From Pedobacter soli (lineage in GTDB: Bacteria; Bacteroidota; Bacteroidia; Sphingobacteriales; Sphingobacteriaceae), in contig NZ_FMZH01000002.1 of assembly GCF_900101435.1 (NCBI RefSeq), forward strand, positions 372,001 through 436,000: a stretch of 64,000 nt of DNA, written 5' to 3'. Shown piece after piece: positions 34,174-41,662 of this stretch. Position 1 is the stretch's first letter. Each line of letters opens with the position of its first letter. A model generated the notes under the pieces. The model was given only the letters and a program-made list of their open reading frames with translations. It did no database searches and was not told the DNA's origin. A program made the translations under genes and the position numbers.

Positions 34174-35925
34174 ATGTTTTTTAAAAAATCACTTTTATAT
34201 ATTTTACTGCTTGGCGGTGTTTCGTTTACCGGTTTTAGTCAGGGCTTTTTAAAAGCATCGGGTACTAAAATTGTTGATGGCCAGGGCCAGAATGTATTGT
34301 TGCGTGGCGTTGGCCTTGGCGGCTGGATGTTGCAGGAAGGCTATATGCTAAAAATTAATAACGAGGCGCAACAGTACCGCATCCGCGAAAGAATTGCCGA
34401 CCTGATGGGGCCGAAGCAAACGCAGGAATTTTATGATGCCTGGCTGGATAACCACATGCGTAAAATTGATGTCGACTCGATGAAACGCTGGGGATTTAAT
34501 TCCATCCGCCTGCCTATGCACTATAATCTTTATACCCTGCCGGTTGATCAGGAACCTGTGGCCGGAAAAAATACCTGGCTCGAAAAAGGTTTTGCCTTGA
34601 CCGATAGCTTGCTCAACTGGTGTAAAGCCAATAAAATGTACCTCATTTTAGATCTGCATGCCGCACCGGGCGGTCAGGGGAACGATTTAAACATTGCCGA
34701 TCGCGACCCATCAAAACCTTACCTTTGGGATAGTGAGGCCAACCAGGAAAAAACCATTGCCCTTTGGCGCAAACTGGCCGAACGTTATAAAAATGAACCT
34801 TACATTGGTGCCTACGATATTATAAATGAGCCAAACTACGGTTTCAGTAATCCGCAGGAAGATAAAAATGGCACTAAAGAAAAAGTAAACGCGCCTTTAA
34901 GAAAACTAATGGTAGAGATTACCAAAGCCATCCGCGAGGTAGATCAGCAGCACCTCATTATTATTGAAGGTAATGGTTGGGGCAATAACTACAATGGTAT
35001 TTTTCCGCTGTGGGATAAAAACATGGCCTTAAGTTTTCATAAATATTGGAATTATAACGATCAGGCTTCAATTGCGCATATTATCAAAGCCCGCGATGAG
35101 CAGAATGTACCCGTTTGGCTGGGCGAAACAGGCGAAAACTCGAACGTTTGGTTTACCGATGCCATACAGCTTTTAGAAAAAAACAATATCGGCTGGTCGT
35201 GGTGGCCTTTAAAGAAAATCGGATTTAATAACCCGATGGAAATTAAATCGAACCCCAATTACGATGCACTGGTTAAATACCTGAACAATGGGGGTAATAA
35301 ACCTAAAGACAGCAATGTGTATAGCGGATTGATGGAACTGGCCATTTATTCGAGGTTAGAAAATACCATTATTCACCACGATGTAATCGACGCCATGATT
35401 CGTCAGCCTTTTACGAACGAAACCAAAGCTTTCAAAGCCAATCTGATTAACAACAAAAGTATTATATATGCAGTAGATTACGATTTGGGTAGAAATGGTT
35501 TTGCTTATTTCGATACCGATACTGCCGATTACCATACTGTAACCAATAAAAGATCGGCAGGAAACCGCGGCAGGATTTATCGCAATGATGGGGTAGATAT
35601 TGCCAAAGATTCGCTCCAGTACGAAAAATATTATGTAAACCACATCGAAAAGGGCGAGTGGTTGCAATACACGGTTAATGTTGCGCAGAAAGGCACTTAC
35701 ACCTTAAAAATAAATGCAGCAGCTGAAAATGCTACCGGACAGATCACGATTTTAATAGATGGTAAAGCCGTTGCCAAAGATGTAAGGGTTCCAAATACGG
35801 GCAATGCAAAAAAGTTTGCCACTTTCGAAATTAAAAATGTATCCTTAAACGCCGGAAAGCAAAAAATCAGGGTGCTGGCCGATAGCGGTGGTTATAATTT
35901 TAGCTATATTCAGTTTGTAAAATAA
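34174..35925 (+). CDS. Glycoside hydrolase family 5 enzyme with C-terminal CBM6-like domain
   Basis: A 583-residue secreted enzyme with a signal peptide (about 1-22, FTGFSQ). GH5 core: LLRGVGLGGWMLQEG (42-56), WGFNSIRLPMHY (106-117), LDLHAAPGGQG (159-169), acid/base Glu219 in DIINEPN, HKYW (289-292) and nucleophile Glu318 in WLGETGEN. Residues about 480-583 form a beta-sandwich with GEWLQYTVNVAQKGTYTL, the CBM6-like fold, which binds glucan chains. The region between (390-470) has no assigned fold. The GH30-GH5 pair behind SusC/SusD points to a beta-glucan utilisation locus. Subfamily and linkage cannot be decided from sequence alone. Confidence 0.88.
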   Translation: MFFKKSLLYILLLGGVSFTGFSQGFLKASGTKIVDGQGQNVLLRGVGLGGWMLQEGYMLKINNEAQQYRIRERIADLMGPKQTQEFYDAWLDNHMRKIDVDSMKRWGFNSIRLPMHYNLYTLPVDQEPVAGKNTWLEKGFALTDSLLNWCKANKMYLILDLHAAPGGQGNDLNIADRDPSKPYLWDSEANQEKTIALWRKLAERYKNEPYIGAYDIINEPNYGFSNPQEDKNGTKEKVNAPLRKLMVEITKAIREVDQQHLIIIEGNGWGNNYNGIFPLWDKNMALSFHKYWNYNDQASIAHIIKARDEQNVPVWLGETGENSNVWFTDAIQLLEKNNIGWSWWPLKKIGFNNPMEIKSNPNYDALVKYLNNGGNKPKDSNVYSGLMELAIYSRLENTIIHHDVIDAMIRQPFTNETKAFKANLINNKSIIYAVDYDLGRNGFAYFDTDTADYHTVTNKRSAGNRGRIYRNDGVDIAKDSLQYEKYYVNHIEKGEWLQYTVNVAQKGTYTLKINAAAENATGQITILIDGKAVAKDVRVPNTGNAKKFATFEIKNVSLNAGKQKIRVLADSGGYNFSYIQFVK

Positions 35926-35940
35926 AAAGCAAGCATCATC

Positions 35941-37137
35941 TTGAAAGGTATAAAACGAATCCTGGTTATTTTAGGGGCGATGGCAGCAGTCATTATTATC
36001 CTTTCAAGATGCATGAATGCGGGCAATGATTTGCCAAAAGATATCAGGGGCGAAGCCTATACCGGTGCCGCCACCTGTATCAAATGCCATAAGGAGATTG
36101 GGCAATCTTTTACGCACAATGCGCATGGGTTAACTTCTAAACCAATAGCCAATCATCAATTACCGGTTTTTAAATCCGATTCGAATGTTTTTAGCTACGA
36201 TGCGCACCAAAAGGTAGTGATCGAAAAACGAGCTGAGGGTATTTTTCAGGTTGCCTATGTAGATGGAAAAGATGTGCGGGCCCAAAAATTTGATATGGTA
36301 TTTGGCTCGGGTGAGAAAGCTTATACTTATGCCTACTGGAAAGGCAAAAAATTATATGAATTGCCACTTTCTTATTTCTCGGCCATCCGGAATTGGGCCA
36401 TTAGTCCGGGTTTCCCTAAACAAACCTTTTATTACGACCGGCCAATTGGCAGTCGTTGTTTAGAGTGCCATGCCAGCTATGTAGAGAAAAAAGTAACCCA
36501 AACTTCGGGTGTTTCTACAGATGAGGAGCTGGAACGTGGTGCCTTGCTTTATGGCATAGATTGCGAACGCTGCCACGGACCAGGCCGGCAACATGCAGTT
36601 TTTCACCTCGAAAACCCTGGAGAGAAAACGGCAAAGTTTATAACCATTTATAAAACGCTTAGCAGAAAGCAGAAAATGGATGCCTGCGGAGTATGTCACT
36701 CGGGTAATGCATTGGTTGCCCAAAAATCGGTTTTCGGTTTTCAGCCAGGTGATAATTTAGATGATTATTATGCTCAAGACTTTGCGGGCTTTGGTGGTGC
36801 CGATCCAGATGTACACGGCAACCAGACCGAGATGCTTAAGGGAAGCAATTGCTACCGCAAAAGCGAAACCATGACCTGCCAATCTTGCCACAATACGCAC
36901 GAAAATATTAAAGGCAATTTAAAAATCTACTCGCAACGTTGTATCAGTTGCCATCAGCATAGCCAACACAGCGAAGCCACGCTTGCAAAAGGGGCGCTCA
37001 GCACCAATTGCATTGATTGCCATATGCCCAAAATAGCTTCCAAACTCATCACTTTTCAGCAGGCAGGTAAAGCTGATTTAAGTGCTTATTTATTGCGCTC
37101 ACACCATATCGGCATTTATCCCGTTAATAGTAAGTAA
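35941..37137 (+). CDS. Seven-haem c-type cytochrome, membrane-anchored
   Basis: A 398-residue protein with seven CxxCH haem sites: CIKCH (46-50), CLECH, CERCH, CGVCH, CQSCH, CISCH and CIDCH. An N-terminal hydrophobic segment (ILVILGAMAAVIIILSRC) ends in a possible lipobox Cys24. The start is TTG at 35941, the only start near the signal segment. The pattern resembles the multihaem proteins that move electrons in the periplasm (cytochrome c554 and DmsE-like groups). It follows the GH5 gene by 15 bp, so it may share a transcript, yet no partner quinol dehydrogenase or reductase is in the window. Confidence 0.85.
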   Translation: MKGIKRILVILGAMAAVIIILSRCMNAGNDLPKDIRGEAYTGAATCIKCHKEIGQSFTHNAHGLTSKPIANHQLPVFKSDSNVFSYDAHQKVVIEKRAEGIFQVAYVDGKDVRAQKFDMVFGSGEKAYTYAYWKGKKLYELPLSYFSAIRNWAISPGFPKQTFYYDRPIGSRCLECHASYVEKKVTQTSGVSTDEELERGALLYGIDCERCHGPGRQHAVFHLENPGEKTAKFITIYKTLSRKQKMDACGVCHSGNALVAQKSVFGFQPGDNLDDYYAQDFAGFGGADPDVHGNQTEMLKGSNCYRKSETMTCQSCHNTHENIKGNLKIYSQRCISCHQHSQHSEATLAKGALSTNCIDCHMPKIASKLITFQQAGKADLSAYLLRSHHIGIYPVNSK

Positions 37138-37227
37138 ACCAAATTCGGGTGGCAGAAATGCACAATGTGCTGATAAAGAACTTTGATTTCGTACATTTGG
37201 TTTCCTTCATCTTAGATAGTTGCCGAT

Positions 37228-39552
37228 ATGCTCATAAAAAATTACTTTGCCTTAATTACCCTTCTTCTTTTAAATACAGTTGTTTTTGCCCAAAGTAAAT
37301 TTACCCTTAGTGGTACTATCCGCGATGCCGGCACCGGCGAAACTTTAATCGGCGCAACCATAAAAGTAATTGGTCCGGCAACCGGTGCAACTTTAACCAA
37401 TGCTTATGGCTATTTTGCCTTAACGCAGGTGGAAGGAGAGTATACCGTATCGGTTAGCTATACCGGTTATGCACCCATCGTTAAAAAAATCAATTTGACA
37501 AAAGATACCAAGTTAAACGAAGAGCTAAAAAGTGCAAACGATCTGGCCGATGTAACCGTGAGCGCCACTAACCGCAAAAATGAAAACGTTAAAAGCGCAC
37601 AAATGGGGCTCGAGCGGGTTGATATGAAAGCGCTCAATTCCATACCGGTATTGCTGGGCGAAAAAGATATTTTAAAAACCATACAGCTGCTGCCCGGTGT
37701 AAAATCGGGAGGCGAAGGCAATACTGGTTTTTATGTGCGTGGGGGAGCTGCCGATCAGAACCTGATAATACTCGATGAAGCGGTGGTGTACAACTCGTCG
37801 CACTTGCTGGGCTTCTTTTCTACTTTTAATGCCGATGCCATTAAAGATGTAAGCTTGTACAAAGGAGGCATGCCGGCACAATATGGTGGCAGGCTATCGT
37901 CTGTGTTAGATGTAAAAATGGACGATGGTAACAACAAAGAATTTAAGTTTCAGGGCGGTATAGGTTTAATTGCTTCGCGGATTAAAGCCGAGGGACCTAT
38001 TGTAAAAGACCGCGGCTCGTTTATGGTAAGCTTTCGCCGTACCTATATCGATTTGTTTTTAAGGGCATCGCCAGATTCATCCGTAAATGGAAGCACCTTG
38101 AATTTTTACGATATTAACGCCAAGGCCAATTATAAAATCAACGATAAAAACACCATTTATATCTCCGGCTATTTTGGTAAAGATAATATCGGGGTAAAAG
38201 ATTTATTTGAGAACAACTGGGGTAACGTAACCACCACCATCAGGTTAAATCACATTTTTAACGATCGTTTGTTTTCTAATACCTCGTTAATTTACAACAA
38301 TTACAATTACACCGTTCGCTTGCTCAACGATGCGACTAATTTTAAGGCCACTTCGCTGGTGCGCGATTTTAATTTTAAAGAAGATTTTCAGTATTTCAGC
38401 AATAAACATATCCTCCGGTTCGGACTAAACGCTACCCAGCACCGCATTTCGCCGATTGATATTGATAGTGATGTGGCCTCGCAGGTAAATTCGCTTACAC
38501 AGGAGCGCCGTTACGGAATCGAATCTGCCGCATATATTTCTGATGAGTGGAACGTTAACGAACACCTCAACTTTTTGTATGGAGTAAGGTTGGCTGCTTT
38601 CTCTTTAACGGGCCCTGGTAATTTTAATAATTACAATGCAGCAGGCGAAATCATTTCAACTGAAAATGTGGCTAATGGTAAATTCTACAGAAACTATTTC
38701 AATCTGGAACCCCGTTTTTCGGTAAGTTACCTGTTTAATGAAGAAAACTCTATTAAAGCATCATACAACCGCAATACGCAGAATGTTCATATTTTAACTA
38801 ATGCCACTTCCAGTTCGCCTACCGATCAGTATGTGTTGAGCAGTAACAACATTAAACCCGAAATTGCCGATCAGGTGGCTTTAGGTTTTTTTAAAAATAT
38901 TAAAGAAAATACTTACGAGCTTTCTGCCGAAATTTATTACAAATGGTTGCAAAACCAGATTGATTATAAAAACGCCGCCCAGTTATTGGCCAATTCAAAT
39001 GTAGAATCGGAACTGATTTATGGTATTGGTCGGGCTTATGGAATGGAACTGTTTTTCAAAAAGAAATTTGGCAAGCTGAATGGATGGGTTGGTTATACCT
39101 TATCGCGCACCGAGCGTAAATTTACCGAATTAAATAACGGCAAATATTTTCCGGCGAGGCAAGATCGTACGCATGACATTTCACTGGTTGGTATTTACAA
39201 CATGACCGCCAGGTGGACATTCTCATCGAGCTTTATTTACAGTACCGGTAATGCCGTTACCTATCCCGCAGGGAAATATACCATTGGCGGACAGCCGGCT
39301 TACTATTATACCCAGCGTAATGCAGGTCGAATGCCTTATAATATGCGTTTAGATGTAAGTGCAACATTAGAAGGAAAGAAAAGGGGTAAATACCAGTCGA
39401 GCTGGAATTTTGGTGTTTACAATCTATTGGGACGTAAAAATCCTTACTCCATAGAGTTTATTACCGATCCGGAAAATCCGAATAAAACCGCCGCGCAGCA
39501 AACCTCGCTTTTTGGGCTCATTCCTTCCATTACCTGGAACTTTAAATTTTAA
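37228..39552 (+). CDS. TonB-dependent receptor with carboxypeptidase-regulatory-like N-domain
   Basis: A 774-residue outer-membrane receptor. Signal peptide (about 1-21, NTVVFAQ), a CarboxypepD_reg-like domain (25-105, LSGTIRDAGTGETLIGATI), a plug domain (IPVLLGEKDILKTIQLLPGV, then GGEGNTGFYVRGGAADQNLI) and a barrel ending in Phe (ITWNFKF). It differs from SusC by length and by the RGG-type plug of the FecA/other group. Its gene is followed 4 bp later by a DUF4249 lipoprotein, the normal partner of this receptor type. Cargo unknown. Confidence 0.92.
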   Translation: MLIKNYFALITLLLLNTVVFAQSKFTLSGTIRDAGTGETLIGATIKVIGPATGATLTNAYGYFALTQVEGEYTVSVSYTGYAPIVKKINLTKDTKLNEELKSANDLADVTVSATNRKNENVKSAQMGLERVDMKALNSIPVLLGEKDILKTIQLLPGVKSGGEGNTGFYVRGGAADQNLIILDEAVVYNSSHLLGFFSTFNADAIKDVSLYKGGMPAQYGGRLSSVLDVKMDDGNNKEFKFQGGIGLIASRIKAEGPIVKDRGSFMVSFRRTYIDLFLRASPDSSVNGSTLNFYDINAKANYKINDKNTIYISGYFGKDNIGVKDLFENNWGNVTTTIRLNHIFNDRLFSNTSLIYNNYNYTVRLLNDATNFKATSLVRDFNFKEDFQYFSNKHILRFGLNATQHRISPIDIDSDVASQVNSLTQERRYGIESAAYISDEWNVNEHLNFLYGVRLAAFSLTGPGNFNNYNAAGEIISTENVANGKFYRNYFNLEPRFSVSYLFNEENSIKASYNRNTQNVHILTNATSSSPTDQYVLSSNNIKPEIADQVALGFFKNIKENTYELSAEIYYKWLQNQIDYKNAAQLLANSNVESELIYGIGRAYGMELFFKKKFGKLNGWVGYTLSRTERKFTELNNGKYFPARQDRTHDISLVGIYNMTARWTFSSSFIYSTGNAVTYPAGKYTIGGQPAYYYTQRNAGRMPYNMRLDVSATLEGKKRGKYQSSWNFGVYNLLGRKNPYSIEFITDPENPNKTAAQQTSLFGLIPSITWNFKF

Positions 39553-39556
39553 TGCC

Positions 39557-40363
39557 ATGAAAAAACTGACGATATATTTTGCCCTTTTTACCTTGTGCCT
39601 CGCTTCCTGCAAGAAAATCATCTCAATTAAAACTGAAAACGCCGACCCGCAACTGGTAATCGAAGGTATTATCAATAACCAGCTGATGGATCAGGAAATA
39701 AAAATCAGCAAAACCATTGGTTATACCGAAGAAAACATTTTTCCAAAAATTTCAGGTGCCACCGTTACCGTTACCGATAACAAGGGAAATAGCTTTGTAT
39801 TTAAAGAAAGTACTAAGCCGGGTACTTATATTAACAGGATGAAAGGTGAGCCGGGCGTTACCTACAATTTAAATGCAACCGTTGAGGGGCAAAACTATAC
39901 CGCCAGTTCTAAAATGCCTAATGTGGTTAAAATGGATTCGATTGGGATCATTAAAAATACTTTTTTTGGGCGTGACCGTAAAACAGCGGCTGCATTTTTC
40001 ACCGATCCGGTTAATGAAGTTAATTACTATCATTTTAACTTGTATGTAAACGATGTGCTGTCAAGACGCTATTATGCCAGCAACGACAGGCTAACCAATG
40101 GCAATGATTTACGGATTCAGCTCTTTTTTAAACCCAATAACGACCACGACAGCGACGAACTGAACACCAATGATAAGGTTAGGGTTGAAATGGAATGTGT
40201 AGACAGTAACATTTTCGATTATTGGTATGCCTTGAGCCAGCAGGCAGACCGCGGGCCTAATCAGGGTACCACGCCGGCCAATCCAACTTCCAATATTTCG
40301 AATAACGCCTTAGGTTATTTCAGTGCAAACACTTATCAGGTACTTACCACAACTGTGAAGTAA
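39557..40363 (+). CDS. DUF4249 family lipoprotein, partner of the TonB-dependent receptor
   Basis: A 268-residue lipoprotein (signal MKKLTIYFALFTLCLASC, Cys18). The N-terminal half has the DUF4249 pattern: PQLVIEGIINNQLMDQEIKISKT (in part), then GATVTVTDNKGNSFVF and PGVTYNLNATVEGQNYTASSKMP. DUF4249 proteins usually follow a TonB-dependent receptor and are thought to act at its outer face. The start is set at ATG 39557, four bases after the receptor stop codon; an upstream open frame overlaps the receptor. Function otherwise unknown. Confidence 0.9.
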   Translation: MKKLTIYFALFTLCLASCKKIISIKTENADPQLVIEGIINNQLMDQEIKISKTIGYTEENIFPKISGATVTVTDNKGNSFVFKESTKPGTYINRMKGEPGVTYNLNATVEGQNYTASSKMPNVVKMDSIGIIKNTFFGRDRKTAAAFFTDPVNEVNYYHFNLYVNDVLSRRYYASNDRLTNGNDLRIQLFFKPNNDHDSDELNTNDKVRVEMECVDSNIFDYWYALSQQADRGPNQGTTPANPTSNISNNALGYFSANTYQVLTTTVK

Positions 40364-40405
40364 GCATTAGTTAAAACTGCTGATCAGATTTACTGTTAAA
40401 TTAAG

Positions 40406-41365
40406 ATGAAAGTATTTATAAGCGGCAACATTGCTCCGGTTGGTTTAAAGCAACTGGAAGAAAATAATATTACCATTACCCAATGGAAAGAAAACCGGCA
40501 GATTACTGCCGAAGAGCTGATTGAAGCCTGTCAGGATCAGGACGCTTTGATTAGTGTTGGCCCCAATAAAATTAATGCAGCTTTTTTAAACGCCTGCAGT
40601 CATTTAAAGGTTATTGCACTCCATTCAGTAGGCTTCGATCAGGTTGATGTGGCTGAGGCTAAAAAATTAAATATCCCAATTGGTAATACACCCGGCGTTT
40701 TGAGTGCAGCAACTGCAGATACCGCCTTTTTGCTGATGCTGGCCGTATCACGCAAAGCTTTCTTTGCTTACCAGAAAATTATCAGGGGCGAATGGAAAAA
40801 ATACGAGCCATCTCCGGAGCTCGGGATCGAATTAAACGGTAAAACCCTGGGTATTTTCGGTCTGGGTAAAATAGGTCTGGAAATGGCTAAAAAATGTGCA
40901 GCAGCCTATCAAATGGATGTGATTTACCACAACCGTTCGCAAAATATCGAAGCCGAGCAGGAAATCGGCGCCAGGTATGTTTCTTTCGAAGAGCTATTGG
41001 CTCAAAGCGATGTGCTATCCGTGCATACTGCCTTAACTCCCGAGACCAGAGAGAAATTTACCTTCGAGGTATTTAGCCAGATGAAATCCAATGCTATTTT
41101 CATCAATACAGCCAGGGGAGGCATTCACAACGAAACCGATTTGATTCGTGCATTGCAAGAAAAGGTGATTTGGGGTGCAGGACTTGATGTTACCAATCCC
41201 GAACCCATGGATAAAGAAAATCCCTTGCTCAGTATGGAAAATGTAGCTGTTTTACCTCACATTGGCTCAGCCACCGAAGAAACAAGAGCAGCCATGGCCA
41301 AAATTATTGTACAGAATATTGTTGCCGGACTGAAGGGGGAGCAGTTGCCTTTTGAAGTGAAATAA
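40406..41365 (+). CDS. D-2-hydroxyacid dehydrogenase (glyoxylate/2-ketogluconate reductase type)
   Basis: A 319-residue NAD(P)-dependent enzyme. The nucleotide-binding loop is GIFGLGKIG (about 148-156); active-site residues are Arg in NTARGGIHNE, Glu in VTNPEPM and His in LPHIGSAT, with an ALHSVGFDQVD substrate loop at about 72-82. The nucleotide region after strand 2 reads YHNRSQN, where the Arg/Ser suggests NADPH. The enzyme would reduce glyoxylate, hydroxypyruvate or 2-ketogluconate in the cytoplasm. It lies 42 bp after the DUF4249 gene and may be the last gene of that transcript. Its 3' end is duplicated in the following repeat. Confidence 0.88.
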   Translation: MKVFISGNIAPVGLKQLEENNITITQWKENRQITAEELIEACQDQDALISVGPNKINAAFLNACSHLKVIALHSVGFDQVDVAEAKKLNIPIGNTPGVLSAATADTAFLLMLAVSRKAFFAYQKIIRGEWKKYEPSPELGIELNGKTLGIFGLGKIGLEMAKKCAAAYQMDVIYHNRSQNIEAEQEIGARYVSFEELLAQSDVLSVHTALTPETREKFTFEVFSQMKSNAIFINTARGGIHNETDLIRALQEKVIWGAGLDVTNPEPMDKENPLLSMENVAVLPHIGSATEETRAAMAKIIVQNIVAGLKGEQLPFEVK

Positions 41366-41660
41366 ATACAAATTTTATTGGTTGATGGTCAATAGTTTAT
41401 GGTTGATAGGCATGGTGCCAATTCCTCATGGCTATTAACTATCGACCATTGACTCTTTTGAAGTGAAGTAAGCAGAAAGACTATTGGTTGATAGTTAATG
41501 GTTGATAGACATGGTGCCAATTCCTCATGGCTATTAACTATCGACCATTAACTCTCTTGAAGTGAAGTAAGCAGAAAGACTAGTGGTTGATAGTCAATGG
41601 TTGATAGACTTAGACCTATTCTTCAAGGCTATTAACTATCAACCATTAACTAAAGACTCT
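41352..41660. repeat. Three-unit ~100-bp repeat that copies the dehydrogenase 3' end
   Basis: TTGAAGTGAA lies at 41352 (end of the dehydrogenase), 41458 and 41557, so the unit is about 99-106 bp. Each unit continues with GGTTGATAGTTAATGG-type words and their inverse CTATTAACTATCGACCATT, which fold as a hairpin. The words have a seven-base period (GGTTGAT GGTCAAT AGTTTAT). The copies change AATAA to GTAAG at the stop. Confidence 0.82.
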
Positions 41661-41662
41661 TT

